Under the pieces are notes generated by a model. It made no database searches, was not told where the DNA came from, and saw only the letters and a program-made list of their open reading frames with translations. A stretch of DNA of 64,000 nt from Brevibacterium sp. S22 (lineage in GTDB: Bacteria > Actinomycetota > Actinomycetes > Actinomycetales > Brevibacteriaceae), in contig NZ_RHFG01000004.1 in the NCBI RefSeq assembly GCF_004745485.1, positions 62,001 through 126,000 on the forward strand, given 5' to 3'. A program made the position numbers and the translations under genes. Each line of letters begins with the position of its first letter. The first letter of the stretch is position 1. Shown in pieces: positions 43,296-52,804 of this stretch.

Positions 43296-43997
43296 ATGAC
43301 GTCGACGCCTCCGCTGACCGAGATCATGTCCCCCGATTGGGCGAACGCCCTGGCCGGAGTGGAGGAGCGCATCCACTCGATGGGCGACTTCCTCCGCGCC
43401 GAGATCGCTGCCGACCGCGCATACCTGCCTGCCGGGGATTTCGTCTTCCGCGCCTTCGCCGAACCGCTCGAACAGGTGAAGGTCCTCATCGTCGGCCAGG
43501 ACCCCTACCCGACACCCGGCCACGCCATCGGCCTGTCGTTCGCCGTCGACCCCGATGTCCGACCCCTGCCGAGGTCGCTTGGCAACATCTATAAGGAACT
43601 CGAATCCGACCTCGGCATCCCGCCTGCCCAGCACGGGGACCTGCGCGCCTGGTCACGCCAGGGAGTCATGCTGCTCAACCGCGCCCTCACCGTCGCCCCC
43701 GGTGAGCCCGCGTCCCACCGCGGCAAGGGCTGGGAGGAGATCACCGAGCGGGCGATCACCGCGCTGACCGAACGCGATCAGCCGCTCGTCGCCATCCTCT
43801 GGGGTCGTGATGCCCGCAATCTCGCTCCCCTGCTGACGTCGGGAACCGCCGAGGTGGCCATCATCGAATCCGCGCACCCGTCGCCGTTGTCGGCCCGGCG
43901 GGGCTTCTTCGGCTCCCGCCCGTTCTCACGCACGAATGAACTGCTCGCCCAGAAGGGCATCGCACCGATCGACTGGGCCCTGCCCGATCAGGACTGA
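43296..43997 (+). CDS. ung: Uracil-DNA glycosylase
   Basis: The 233-aa protein has the family-1 UDG motifs in order: the catalytic water-activating loop [11 protein letters not shown], the uracil pocket SFAV (residue Phe), LNRALTV, and the Leu-intercalation loop [18 protein letters not shown]. It removes uracil from DNA in base-excision repair. The ATG rather than the GTG two codons earlier is preferred because it is 7 nt from the -10 and no RBS is present. It ends with a 10-bp tail-to-tail overlap with the ThrE gene. Confidence 0.96.
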   Translation: MTSTPPLTEIMSPDWANALAGVEERIHSMGDFLRAEIAADRAYLPAGDFVFRAFAEPLEQVKVLIVGQDPYPTPGHAIGLSFAVDPDVRPLPRSLGNIYKELESDLGIPPAQHGDLRAWSRQGVMLLNRALTVAPGEPASHRGKGWEEITERAITALTERDQPLVAILWGRDARNLAPLLTSGTAEVAIIESAHPSPLSARRGFFGSRPFSRTNELLAQKGIAPIDWALPDQD

Positions 43998-45964
43998 ATC
44001 GGCCCGGAATCGGTCGAGGGCTTCCCCGTCCCCGATACGTCCGATGACCCCCACGAGCTCGATGCGCCGGACGCCCCCGTTGCGCCGGACGAATCCGACG
44101 AGCCCGATGCGCCGGACAAGGCTGAGACTCCCGAGGCACCGGTCGCGTTCGAGGCTCCCGACCCTCCGGGCCCACTCGACTGGGTCTTCGCGCCTCCGGG
44201 CTGCACCGAATCGATGACGGCGGTCGATGTCTCGCCGCTGCGCACCGACTCGACCTTCTCCTCGGCCGAGCTCTGGCTCTTGAGGTTCTTCAGCGGCAGC
44301 GCCAGATAGCTGCCGAGCACAGCGCCGACGGCCAGCGCCGCGTTCGCCAGGATCGCAGTGAAGAGTGAGGACAGGCCGACTGCGAATGAGACGTTCTCCG
44401 ATTCCGAAGCGATCTGATAGACGGCGGTGAAGATCGACAGCCCCTGCAGCAGGGTGTAGATGCCGGGAATCATGAGCACGATCGCCGGTGCACCCAGCCG
44501 CAGTGCCAGGGGTCGTGACAGGAAACCGGTGACGGTGGCCGCCAACAGACTGGCCAGCACATTGTCGATGTGCAGCAGCGTCAGCGACATCATCGTGATG
44601 TGCGAAGCGAGACCGACCAGCGCCGCCGGCAGGATGAACCGACGCCTGGCCGACATCGCCACAGCACCGGACATCGACACCACTGCCGCCGCGACCATCG
44701 ACAGGATCGCCGTGACCACATGCGGGCTCGACTTCGGCACGAGCACTTCGATATGGCTGAGCCCGATGGCCTGACCGCACACGATGCCCAAGGCGATGCC
44801 GGAGACGATGCCGGCCAGTGTCATGAACACTCCGACCACCCGTCCGGCCGCGGTCAGCGGGAAGTTCGTCAGCGCGTCCTGAACCGCCGAATACAGCGAT
44901 TGCGTGGGCAGGAGCAGCACGATTCCGGCAGCCACGAGGTACTGCGGGGAGTTGATGATGCCGATATCGCCTGCGATGGTGGCGATGAGCGTCGCCGAGG
45001 CGGCCTGCAGAGAGGTGATGAAGAACGACGGCAGGTGCGTCCGCCCGAGCAGCTTGCCGAACTGGAAGACGACGATCGCCATCGCGATACCCAAGGGCAC
45101 CGCGATCGGGCCTCCCCCGAGCAGCAGGACGAGAGCACCGACCATGACCCCCCACGCCCCGGTGGTGAACCACTGCGGGAACGGTCGGCGCTGCGAGCGG
45201 ATGGCGTCGAGACGGCTGCGTGCCTCGTGGAATTCGAGGTGACCGTCGACGAGGTCGGTCACCAGCTTGTGCACCGAGGCGAGCTTCGCGAAATGCGTGG
45301 ACTCACCGCGGTTGACCCGCATCACCGTCAGCAGACGACCGTCCGAGGTCGAATAGTGCACGACGAGGGTGTTCGAGGTCAGATCGACTTCCACGGTGGC
45401 CAGACCGCACGCGGTGCAGGCGGCGATGACGGAGACCTCGACGTCGCTGGTGCCGGCACCGGCGCGCATCATCATCGCCGCGATATCGGCGGCGAGGTCG
45501 AGGATCATCCGAGCTTCGTCTTCGCTCGGCTCCGTCGCCTGCACCGGCGCCTGATACGGGGTGCCCTTGAGCGCGGTGACGATCGGCACCGGCTGTGTGT
45601 TCACCGTCGTGCCCGAGACGAGTTTGCCGACGGTGCGCCGGGCGACTCTCTGGGCGATGCGCTGAGACGCACCGAGGTGGTCGGTCCGGGGCTTCGACCG
45701 TCCGCCGCCGCGTTCGGGCTTCGCCGCCTTCGCGGCAGCGGCCTTCGCGACGTCCTCCGGCTGGGGTTCCGGTGAGGATTCCCGCAGCTCGGCCAATCGC
45801 TGCAGGCGAGTGCGCTCGAGCAGTTCCCGCAGGGCCTGGGATCCGGCTTCCGGATTGCCGCCTTCGACCGGGGCCGGGGACGAACCGCGCACGGGACCCG
45901 ACTCGCTCGGATCCTCGACCCGAACCTCGGCGGTGGTGGCGTCTTCGAGTTCTCTGTCGCTCAC
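43988..45964 (-). CDS. ThrE-type threonine/serine exporter (DUF1212 fusion)
   Basis: The 658-aa protein has a soluble N-terminal part (1-155, Ala/Glu/Arg-rich), then a DUF1212/ThrE domain with the signature [23 protein letters not shown] and [12 protein letters not shown], followed by about ten hydrophobic helices. The membrane part includes the second ThrE half ([26 protein letters not shown]). A 75-residue Gly/Ser/Ala/Thr-rich tail ([20 protein letters not shown]...) ends it. ThrE exports small amino acids with the proton gradient. It starts at ATG 45964, overlapping the amidohydrolase stop (ATGA). Confidence 0.9.
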   Translation of the reverse strand: MSDRELEDATTAEVRVEDPSESGPVRGSSPAPVEGGNPEAGSQALRELLERTRLQRLAELRESSPEPQPEDVAKAAAAKAAKPERGGGRSKPRTDHLGASQRIAQRVARRTVGKLVSGTTVNTQPVPIVTALKGTPYQAPVQATEPSEDEARMILDLAADIAAMMMRAGAGTSDVEVSVIAACTACGLATVEVDLTSNTLVVHYSTSDGRLLTVMRVNRGESTHFAKLASVHKLVTDLVDGHLEFHEARSRLDAIRSQRRPFPQWFTTGAWGVMVGALVLLLGGGPIAVPLGIAMAIVVFQFGKLLGRTHLPSFFITSLQAASATLIATIAGDIGIINSPQYLVAAGIVLLLPTQSLYSAVQDALTNFPLTAAGRVVGVFMTLAGIVSGIALGIVCGQAIGLSHIEVLVPKSSPHVVTAILSMVAAAVVSMSGAVAMSARRRFILPAALVGLASHITMMSLTLLHIDNVLASLLAATVTGFLSRPLALRLGAPAIVLMIPGIYTLLQGLSIFTAVYQIASESENVSFAVGLSSLFTAILANAALAVGAVLGSYLALPLKNLKSQSSAEEKVESVRSGETSTAVIDSVQPGGAKTQSSGPGGSGASNATGASGVSALSGASGSSDSSGATGASGASSSWGSSDVSGTGKPSTDSGPIQS

Positions 45965-47241
45965 GGCTCGCTGATGAGTGTCGGGCCGAGTGGTTCGGCG
46001 ACGTGCGCGGTTCCTGAGGCGGCGTCGAAGTCGAAGACGCGGCGGCCGGAGACGAAGACGGTCTCGGCGCGGGAGTCCAGCTCGAGCGGATCGTCCGACC
46101 AGATGACGATATCGGCGTCACGACCCACGGCCAGGGACCCGAGGCGGTCATCGAGTCCGAAGATCGCCGCCGGGTTGATCGTCAGCGCTTCGATCGCAAC
46201 GACCGGGTCGAGCCCTTCCTTCACTGCCAGGGAGGCTTCGTGGATGAGGAAGTTGATCGGGATGACCGGATGATCGGTGGTCAGCGCGATGCGCACCCCC
46301 GCCTCGGCGAGGGAGGCCGCGGTGGCCAGGGTGCGGTCGCGCAGTTCGACCTTCGATCGGGAGGTCATCAGGGGCCCGAGGATGACGTCGATGCCCTTGT
46401 CAGCGATGAAGTCGGCGATCTTGTGGCCCTCGGTGCCGTGGTTGATGACGAGTCGGTACCCGAATTCCTCGGACAGGCGGATGGCGGTGGCGATATCGTC
46501 GGCGCGGTGGCAGTGCTGGTCCCATGCGAGCTTGCCGTCGAGGACGTCGGCCAGGGTCTCCTTGACCAGATCCCGATCGAACGGGGTGCCCTCGGCTTCC
46601 GCCTGGGCGCGTCTGGCCTGGTAGTTCTGCGCCTCGACGAAGGCGTCACGGATGATCTTGACGGTGCCCATCCTCGTCGACGGGGTGACTTTCTTCTCCC
46701 CGTACACGCGTTTCGGGTTCTCGCCGAGCGCGGATTTCACGGACAGATGCTGCGTCACGAGCATCTCGTCGACGATCCGACCCCAGGTCTTGAGGAAGGC
46801 GGTGCGGCCGCCGATGGGATTGCCGGATCCGGGTTTGATGAGCGCCGAGGTGACGCCCCCACGCAGCGCATCCTTGAATCCCAGGTCGGTGGGGTCGATC
46901 GCGTCGATCGCACGCAGGCCCGCCCCATTGGGATCGGTCATTTCGTTCGTATCGTCACCGGACCAGCCTTCGCCGTCCTCATGCACGCCGAGGTGGCCGT
47001 GGGCTTCGATGAAGCCGGGCAGGACCCAGCGTCCGCCGGCATCGATGACCTCGGTGTCCGCCGGAAGGGCGGAGGTGTCGACGGTGCCGGGGGCAACCTC
47101 GGCGATGCGTCCGTCCCTGACCGTCAGTGTGCCCGATTCGATCGCCTCGGCACGGTTGCCGGATTCGTCGGCCACGGGCACGATCCGCGCATTCGTGATG
47201 ACGAAGTCTGTGGCTGCGGGAACCGGGACTGACCGATACAT
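45961..47241 (-). CDS. Amidohydrolase-superfamily enzyme (imidazolonepropionase-like)
   Basis: The 426-aa protein has the metal-dependent amidohydrolase layout: N-terminal beta sandwich, WVLPGFIEAHGHLGVH (HxH metal pair), the metal/substrate His in DQHCHRADD and VINHGTEGHK, and the Asp in LTTDHPVIP. It ends with a domain typical of the class (LGSLAVGRDADIVIWSDDPLELDSRAETVFVSGRRVFD). AAGGAG precedes ATG 47241. It overlaps ThrE by 4 nt, so the two are translationally coupled, perhaps a dipeptide or hydantoin hydrolase with the exporter of its product. This link is inference. Confidence 0.82.
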   Translation of the reverse strand: MYRSVPVPAATDFVITNARIVPVADESGNRAEAIESGTLTVRDGRIAEVAPGTVDTSALPADTEVIDAGGRWVLPGFIEAHGHLGVHEDGEGWSGDDTNEMTDPNGAGLRAIDAIDPTDLGFKDALRGGVTSALIKPGSGNPIGGRTAFLKTWGRIVDEMLVTQHLSVKSALGENPKRVYGEKKVTPSTRMGTVKIIRDAFVEAQNYQARRAQAEAEGTPFDRDLVKETLADVLDGKLAWDQHCHRADDIATAIRLSEEFGYRLVINHGTEGHKIADFIADKGIDVILGPLMTSRSKVELRDRTLATAASLAEAGVRIALTTDHPVIPINFLIHEASLAVKEGLDPVVAIEALTINPAAIFGLDDRLGSLAVGRDADIVIWSDDPLELDSRAETVFVSGRRVFDFDAASGTAHVAEPLGPTLISEP

Positions 47242-47487
47242 TCTGCTCCTTGCGAGGGGGTCGGCGACGACGTCTGTGCGGTGTCGAGTCTACGCCACTC
47301 CATGTTTCCGCTGGGCGACCTCGAGGCTGTTCGCCGCGTTGGCATACGGACGCAGGCAAGGATGGTTCTCGACTGTGTCCGAGCGCGAGTGCAGGCAATT
47401 CATCGAGCACGAAGACTACCGCCGGGTAGGCCGTGTCAGGCCCGGCGTATAGTCTGGAGGCATCGCCCGAAGAGAGAAGGATCCCTG

Positions 47488-48399
47488 ATGCTTGAGCCGA
47501 TCACCTCATACGTCGCAATCGGAGACTCATTCAGTGAGGGCCTGATGGATCCCGACCCCCGCGTCGAGGACCGATACCGCGGCTGGACCGACCGGCTCGC
47601 ACTCATGCTCACAGAATCGTCTGTGGGCAGCCCGGACCTGTCCTATGCCAATCTGGCCATCCGTGGCCGGCTGCTCGACCGCATCGTCGATGACCAGGTG
47701 CCGCAGGTGCTCGAGATGAAGCCGGACCTGGTGAGCCTGTGCGCCGGCGGCAATGACTGCCTGCGCCCGAAGGCCGATATCGATGCCCTGGCCGCGAAGT
47801 TCGAACGAGCCGTGGTCGCGATGCGTGAGGCCGGCATCGAGGTGCTCATGTGCAATGGCTTCGACACCGAGTTCAGCACCCCGCTCATCCGTGCGGTGCG
47901 TCCTCGAGTGGGGATCTACAACGCCCACCTGTGGTCGATTGCGCAGCGGCACGGCTGCCATATGGTCGATCTCTGGGGGCTGCGTTCGCTCTATGCAGCG
48001 GAGATGTGGGCCGCGGACCGCATCCACCTGTCGACGAAGGGCCATCACCTCGTCGCCGAGCAGGCTCTGGCCACTCTGGAAAGCGGTCGCTCCCTGCCGG
48101 TCAAGGGCTTCGGTGTTCCGGCACGTCCGACGCGGGCGATCCGTGAGGTGATGAGCGAGGAGTCGCGGTGGGCGCGTGAGTACCTGGCCCCGTGGGTCGG
48201 TCGCCGACTGCGCGGACAGTCCTCCGGTGACACCCTCGACCCGAAGCTGCCGGAACTCACCCGCGTCCGCGACCTCGTCGCACGCTCTCGCCAGGTCGAC
48301 CGTGCGCGGGAAGCCGGCACGACAGATGTCGGTGGGGCCAGTGCTGCCGATGAGGCAGTCGCCGGCGAGGTGACCGACCCGGGCGGTTCTGAGGAATGA
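47488..48399 (+). CDS. SGNH/GDSL-family hydrolase
   Basis: The 303-aa protein has the four SGNH blocks: GDSFSEGL (nucleophile Ser), NLAIRGR, GGNDCLRP and DRIHLSTKGH (catalytic His/Asp). AGAAGGA lies before ATG 47488. It lacks a signal peptide, so the enzyme is likely intracellular. Its C-terminal 60 residues are a charged tail rich in Arg/Asp/Gly (GGASAADEAVAGEVTD). The family hydrolyses acyl or acetyl esters and the substrate is unknown. Its stop overlaps the next start (ATGA), so it forms an operon with the alpha/beta hydrolase. Confidence 0.88.
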   Translation: MLEPITSYVAIGDSFSEGLMDPDPRVEDRYRGWTDRLALMLTESSVGSPDLSYANLAIRGRLLDRIVDDQVPQVLEMKPDLVSLCAGGNDCLRPKADIDALAAKFERAVVAMREAGIEVLMCNGFDTEFSTPLIRAVRPRVGIYNAHLWSIAQRHGCHMVDLWGLRSLYAAEMWAADRIHLSTKGHHLVAEQALATLESGRSLPVKGFGVPARPTRAIREVMSEESRWAREYLAPWVGRRLRGQSSGDTLDPKLPELTRVRDLVARSRQVDRAREAGTTDVGGASAADEAVAGEVTDPGGSEE

Positions 48400-49160
48400 G
48401 CGTCGGGTCCGTGCGCATTGCCGAGCTCGCTGCCGCCGGGGCTGACGTGTCTCCGTCGTTCCGGCACGTCTACGGGGACTCTCCCGAGCAGTTCGTCGAG
48501 GTCTGGGGTGACCCGGCGGCCGCCTCGGCGACGGTGATCTTCGTCCACGGAGGCTACTTCCGGCCGCGCACCGACCTGTCGCATGCCCGACCGCTGGCCA
48601 GGGCCTTGGCCGAATCGGGAGTGCTCGTCGCCTCCGTCGAGTATCGGAGGCTCGGTGGGCAGCCGCTCCTGCTCAACGATGTCGCTGCGGCCATCGAGTC
48701 GGTGTGCGCCGAACTGCCGCGCTGGGGTGTGAGCGAGCGGGCACGGGAGAATCTGGTCGTGTCGGGCCATTCGGCCGGCGGCTGCCTCGTCCTCGCCTGG
48801 GCTTCGCACCTGCCCGCGGAGGGGCCGCGGATCCGTCTGCGTCCTCTGGCACCGGTGACCGATCTGCTGCGGGAAGTCGAGGGCGAGCTCGGCGATGGAG
48901 CGGTCCTCGACTATATGGGGGTGCGTCCCGAGGACGATCTGGAGGCGTACCTGCGCCACGACCCGCGGTCGCGGGCAGCCCTCATTCCAGCACGCGTCGA
49001 CGTGCATTCGATCCATGGGGATGCCGATGCCACCGTCGACGTCGAATTCTCCCGTGTCTTCCCCGCCGCCCTGACCGAGTTGGCCGGGGCGAACCATGCC
49101 GATGTCATCGACCCCGACTCCCCGTTCTTCCCGCAGATGAGGGACCTGCTGCTCGGCTGA
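48396..49160 (+). CDS. Alpha/beta hydrolase, kynurenine formamidase-like
   Basis: The 254-aa protein has the oxyanion motif HGGYF, the nucleophile elbow GHSAGG, and catalytic-candidate Asp and His in HGDADATV and GANHADV. HGGYW-like motifs with this spacing are typical of arylformamidases, and kynA lies on the opposite strand 130 bp downstream. I therefore suggest N-formylkynurenine hydrolysis, although the two are convergent and not co-transcribed. It could also be a general esterase. The C-terminal codons QMRDLLLG form the first unit of a 20-bp tandem repeat. Confidence 0.75.
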   Translation: MSVGSVRIAELAAAGADVSPSFRHVYGDSPEQFVEVWGDPAAASATVIFVHGGYFRPRTDLSHARPLARALAESGVLVASVEYRRLGGQPLLLNDVAAAIESVCAELPRWGVSERARENLVVSGHSAGGCLVLAWASHLPAEGPRIRLRPLAPVTDLLREVEGELGDGAVLDYMGVRPEDDLEAYLRHDPRSRAALIPARVDVHSIHGDADATVDVEFSRVFPAALTELAGANHADVIDPDSPFFPQMRDLLLG

Positions 49161-49201
49161 AGGACCTGCTGCTCAGCCGAAGAGCCTGCCGCTCGGCCGA
49201 G
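49142..49201. repeat. Three tandem 20-bp repeats over the hydrolase stop codon
   Basis: GGACCTGCTGCTCGGCTGAA (49142), its near-copy at 49162 and GAGCCTGCCGCTCGGCCGAG (49182) are tandem. The first unit contains the last codons and the TGA at 49158-49160. Confidence 0.93.
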
Positions 49202-49290
49202 GGCCGGCTCCGCAGCAGACGAGCAGCACCGGTGAAGCCCTCGTCGGCTCCACCTGTCCCACCGGCTCCACCTGCCCTCGAACGGGCGTC

Positions 49291-50211
49291 TCAGATCCCT
49301 TCTGGGCTGATGCCGGGGCCGTTCTCGATGCCGGTGCGGATATCGAAGAGTTCGGGGAAGAACGTCAGATCGAGCGCCTTCTGCAGGAAGCCGACTCCGC
49401 TCGAACCGCCCGTTCCGCGTTTCATGCCGATGATCCGCAGCACCGTGCGCATATGCCGGTAGCGCCAGAATTGGAAGTTCTCCTCGAGGTCGACGAGTTC
49501 TTCGCAGCTCTCGTATTCCTGCCAGTACTTCTGCGGGTTCTCGTAGATGATGCGGAAGACATCACACAGTTCCTCATCGAAGGTGTGGGCGACCGATTTG
49601 TCCCTGTCGAGCAGACGCTGCGGCACCGGCAGCCCGCGACGAGCCAGGCAGGCGAGGAACTCATCGTAGATGCTCGGCTCCTCCAAGTACTGTTCCAGGG
49701 CCGCACGTGCCTCGGGTTCGCCGTCGAAGACCGGCAGCATGGCCCGATTCTTGTTGCCGAGCAGGAACTCCACCGCCCGGTACTGCCAGGACTGGAAACC
49801 GGAGGCGCGGCCGAGCTGGTCGCGGAAACCGACGTATTCGCTCGGCGTCAGCGTTGCGAGCACGGACCACTGCTCGGTCAGAGTCTTCTGAATGTGTTTG
49901 ACGCGCGCGATGCGTTTGAGTGCGGTCTGCAGCTCGTCGTCAGCGATGAGTCGACGGGCATCGAGGAGTTCGTGGATGACGAGCCGGAACCACAGCTCCG
50001 TGGTCTGGTGCTGGATGATGAAGAGCAGCTCGTCGTGATGCTCGGGACTGCTGACGGGATGCTGGGCGCCGAGGAGGCGGTCGAGGTCGAGATACGACCC
50101 GTACGTCATCGACTCCTTGAGATCGGTGTGGACCCCGGCTTCGAGGTCACGTTCATTCTTCTCGGCCGTCGTCCGGGCGTCGCTGCCCGGGTCATGATTG
50201 GTGTCGGTCAT
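49291..50211 (-). CDS. kynA: Tryptophan 2,3-dioxygenase
   Basis: The start is ATG 50211 with GGAGG 5 nt upstream. The 306-aa haem enzyme reads [48 protein letters not shown] (the substrate-site His in HHDE), [20 protein letters not shown], and near the end [35 protein letters not shown] with the haem-ligand region. It opens the tryptophan indole ring to N-formylkynurenine. It lies 17 nt after the emfourin gene on the same strand and so may be read from the protealysin promoter. Confidence 0.95.
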   Translation of the reverse strand: MTDTNHDPGSDARTTAEKNERDLEAGVHTDLKESMTYGSYLDLDRLLGAQHPVSSPEHHDELLFIIQHQTTELWFRLVIHELLDARRLIADDELQTALKRIARVKHIQKTLTEQWSVLATLTPSEYVGFRDQLGRASGFQSWQYRAVEFLLGNKNRAMLPVFDGEPEARAALEQYLEEPSIYDEFLACLARRGLPVPQRLLDRDKSVAHTFDEELCDVFRIIYENPQKYWQEYESCEELVDLEENFQFWRYRHMRTVLRIIGMKRGTGGSSGVGFLQKALDLTFFPELFDIRTGIENGPGISPEGI

Positions 50212-50228
50212 GACCTCCAGCATAGGGG

Positions 50229-50555
50229 TCAGCCGGGTTGCCGCCTCTGCGGTTCGACGACTTCCCGCACATCGTCGACCAGCTGCTTCCACTCCGACGG
50301 CATCTGACTCTCGCCGAAGCGCACTCGCCCGAACCGGCTCTCGATGAGGTAGGCGAACCGGTCGGCACCCGTCGTCTGCGGTCCGTCATCGCTCTGTCTG
50401 CTGTCGGACCAGGGAAGTTCGGCGATGCGCGGACCGAGATCATCACGCCGGGTGCTTGCGTCGATATCGACTTCCCAGACGAGCAGCATCCCGCCGATCC
50501 CGCCCGAGCGTTCGACGAGCAGGCGTCCGAACCCTTCGGCGGGCCTCTCGGTCAC
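50229..50555 (-). CDS. Emfourin-like inhibitor of the adjacent M4 protease
   Basis: The start is GTG 50555, which overlaps the protease stop in a GTGA; GGGGAG precedes it. The 108-aa protein contains [58 protein letters not shown], matching emfourin (protealysin inhibitor): an RSGG strand near the N-terminus and a C-terminal helix. Protealysin-like peptidases without signal peptides are often followed by an emfourin gene, which protects the producing cell. It has the typical length (about 110 aa). Confidence 0.82.
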   Translation of the reverse strand: MTERPAEGFGRLLVERSGGIGGMLLVWEVDIDASTRRDDLGPRIAELPWSDSRQSDDGPQTTGADRFAYLIESRFGRVRFGESQMPSEWKQLVDDVREVVEPQRRQPG

Positions 50556-51676
50556 CAGCTGCTCCCCTGGTTTCCGCGCGCCGAACCTGCGTGGGAGATG
50601 CCCACGGCTTCCCACCCGGACACGATCGCATCGTGAACGTCGGATCCGGCGCCGAACTGGTCGGCTGCCTCGGCGATGGTGAGCTCTGCGAACTCCGCGA
50701 AGTCGGTGCGCTTCGTGATCTCGGACCCCGTGAGAACGGAGTACCAGACCTGTCCGACGCTCTCCCAGGCCGGACCGCCGACGCTGGTCGCGGCGAGCGC
50801 GAAGGCCCGATTCGGGATCCCGGAGTTGAGGTGGACCCCGCCGTTGTCGGAGTCGGTGGTGATGAAATCGTCCATATGCGCCGGCTGCGGATCCTTGCCG
50901 AGGACATCGTCGTCATAGGCCGTGCCGGGTTCGATCATCGACCGCAGGGCACGGCCGGTCACCTCGGGGGTGAAGATTCCGGAGCCGATGAGCCAGTCGG
51001 CGTCTTCGGCGTCCTGGCCGGCGTCGTGCTGTTGGGTCAGGGTGCCGAAGACATCGGCGCAGTGCTCGTTGAGCGCTCCCGGCTGGCCGAAGTATTCGAG
51101 GTCGGCGGTGTGGCTGATGACGCCGTGGGAGAGTTCGTGGCCGATGATCGACAGCGAGCCGGTGAACCCGGTGAACACTTCGTCGTCGCCGTCGCCGAAG
51201 ACCATCAGCCGACCGTCGAAGAAAGCGTTGTCGTAGTCCCTGCCGTAGTGGACACTGGCCATGAGCGGCATCCCTTGGCCGTCGAGCGAATCGCGTCCGA
51301 ACACCTCGGAGAACAGCGCATATGCGGCACCGAGCCCGTCATAGGCTTCATTGACCGGCTCGTCGGCGACTTCGGCATCTCCCTCGGAGCGGACGAGTTC
51401 ACCGGGCAGCACCTCGGTGTTCTGTGCATCGTGGATGAGGCGCTGTAGGCCCGCAGGACCGGGGGCGGCGAGCGCGGACTCGTCCGTGCCGAGATCGGCG
51501 GGCGGAGTATAGCGCAGACCAGCCAGGCGCAGGTTTCGGCAGCTCTCATCAGACATCCGGCAGCTGGCCGCGGCGGCCGCGGCCCTCGGGAACCGCTCGC
51601 TGCCGCGCTCGGCGATCGCATCGAGCAGATAGGGCGGGACGACACTGTGAAATGGGACGACGCTCTGAGTGACCAT
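50552..51676 (-). CDS. Protealysin-like M4 metalloprotease
   Basis: The 374-aa protein has no signal peptide. It begins with the short protealysin propeptide motif VVPPYLLDAIAERG, followed by the thermolysin-fold catalytic domain. Motifs are HELSH in IIGHELSHGVISHTADL, the downstream ligand in GALNEHCADVFG, and DNGGVHLNSGIPNRAFALAATSVGG. The zinc is held by two His and one Glu. Such peptidases are cytoplasmic-made, often exported or used as toxins or in interbacterial or host contexts. The cognate inhibitor gene overlaps its stop. GGAG precedes the ATG. Confidence 0.93.
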   Translation of the reverse strand: MVTQSVVPFHSVVPPYLLDAIAERGSERFPRAAAAAASCRMSDESCRNLRLAGLRYTPPADLGTDESALAAPGPAGLQRLIHDAQNTEVLPGELVRSEGDAEVADEPVNEAYDGLGAAYALFSEVFGRDSLDGQGMPLMASVHYGRDYDNAFFDGRLMVFGDGDDEVFTGFTGSLSIIGHELSHGVISHTADLEYFGQPGALNEHCADVFGTLTQQHDAGQDAEDADWLIGSGIFTPEVTGRALRSMIEPGTAYDDDVLGKDPQPAHMDDFITTDSDNGGVHLNSGIPNRAFALAATSVGGPAWESVGQVWYSVLTGSEITKRTDFAEFAELTIAEAADQFGAGSDVHDAIVSGWEAVGISHAGSARGNQGSSW

Positions 51677-51811
51677 GACTCCAGCGTGCCACTTTCGGCC
51701 TCGATCCGATAGGGAAGCCAGCGCAGTCGAAGCAGGCTCCGTCGTTCAGCCCGATCGACCTGGCCGCATCGAGGCTTCAGCCGATGGCTTGAACACAATC
51801 CAAAGAAAGTA

Positions 51812-51840
51812 TTGCAAAGCATTCTTTGCAAGGGTATCTT
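51812..51840 (+). promoter_or_regulatory. ArsR-type promoter with overlapping palindromic operator
   Basis: TTGCAAAG-catt-CTTTGCAA (51812-51831) is a perfect 8-bp-arm palindrome. Its left part is the -35 (TTGCAA, 51812-51817), 17 bp before -10 TATCTT (51835-51840), which is 6 nt before the ATG. Another CTTTGCA half-site overlaps the -10 (51838-51844). This is the classic layout of autoregulation. Confidence 0.75.
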
Positions 51841-51846
51841 TGCACT

Positions 51847-52458
51847 ATGAGCAGGGAGCAGAACGAACAACCCGCTATGCGGACACTGGGAGCCGAGGCG
51901 CTCAAAGGGCTCGCCCACCCGCTGCGCATGGAGATCTACGACGTGCTGATGAAGCACGGTCCGCAGACGTCGACGAGCCTGGCCAAACGCCTCGGCGAAT
52001 CGAGCGGATCGACGAGCTATCACCTGCGCCAGCTCGCCCGGCATCGGTTCATCCGGCAGGTCGAGTCCACCTCCGGAGGTCGTGAGAAGTGGTGGGAGCG
52101 GACACCCGGACCCGTCGACGTCAGCCGCCGCTCGGCACAGGAAGACCCTGCGGCGAGCGCCTCGGCCGGGTTCGTCCTGCGCGAATGGGCCCGCAGCGGC
52201 ACACGGGCCCTGGAGGACTTCGTCGACGCGCTCACCGACACCGAGACGATGCCCGACAGATGGGCCGATGCCTCGGCCGTGCACACGAGCAACGTCCGTG
52301 TCACGCCGGAGCAGCTGAGGGAGATCAACGACCACTTCTACCGCACCACTCAGGCATTCATCGATGAGTACCGCGGCCGCAATGATCCGGGTTCCCGCCC
52401 GGTGCAGATCCAGTTCAACGCCTTCCCCCTGATCGATGGAGAGGAAACCCCATCATGA
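51847..52458 (+). CDS. ArsR-family winged-helix transcriptional regulator
   Basis: The 203-aa protein has an N-terminal ArsR-type DNA-binding domain (about 18-85: LKGLAHPLRMEIYDVLMKHGPQTSTSLAKRLGESSGSTSYHLRQLARHRFIRQVES, with recognition helix SSGSTSYHLRQL and wing GGREKWWER). A 110-residue C-terminal helical domain follows, giving dimerisation or ligand sensing. No metal-binding Cys is evident, so metal sensing is unlikely. The promoter carries a perfect palindrome, so it likely represses itself and the coupled 99-aa gene. It is predicted leaderless. Confidence 0.87.
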   Translation: MSREQNEQPAMRTLGAEALKGLAHPLRMEIYDVLMKHGPQTSTSLAKRLGESSGSTSYHLRQLARHRFIRQVESTSGGREKWWERTPGPVDVSRRSAQEDPAASASAGFVLREWARSGTRALEDFVDALTDTETMPDRWADASAVHTSNVRVTPEQLREINDHFYRTTQAFIDEYRGRNDPGSRPVQIQFNAFPLIDGEETPS

Positions 52459-52754
52459 GCACTCTCACCGCACCCATCCGTCCTCCGCTGGCCGACGACG
52501 GCAGGCCATCACACCACCACCGCATCATCGAGCGCACGATCACTGTGACCAGAGAGCTCGTCGTCGACGGCGGCGATGACATCCGCACGCGGGCGTCCGG
52601 CCTCGACCGGATCGTGCTGCGCCTGGCCCTGTGGCTCATCGATCGTCGCCGCGTCCGGGCTCTGCACGTGCAGGTCGATTCCGCGGAGATGTCGCGTCGG
52701 GTCGACGAAGCCAAATGGGGGCACATCGACCGCTATCACGGTCTGCCGTTCTGA
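52455..52754 (+). CDS. Uncharacterised 99-aa protein coupled to the ArsR-type regulator
   Basis: The ATG overlaps the regulator's stop (ATGA), so it is translationally coupled. It contains a His triplet (GRPSHHHRII), then RTITVTRELVVDGG and SGLDRIVLRLALWLIDRRRVRALHVQV, and ends AKWGHIDRYHGLPF. There is no signal peptide; one weakly hydrophobic helix (LDRIVLRLALWLI) is present. I do not recognise it. As it is the only other gene in the operon it may be the effector or target of the regulator. Confidence 0.6.
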   Translation: MSTLTAPIRPPLADDGRPSHHHRIIERTITVTRELVVDGGDDIRTRASGLDRIVLRLALWLIDRRRVRALHVQVDSAEMSRRVDEAKWGHIDRYHGLPF

Positions 52755-52804
52755 CGAGTTCTCCTCGGGAACCTCACCGCGTACACCCCTCAGCGGGGGC
52801 ACGC

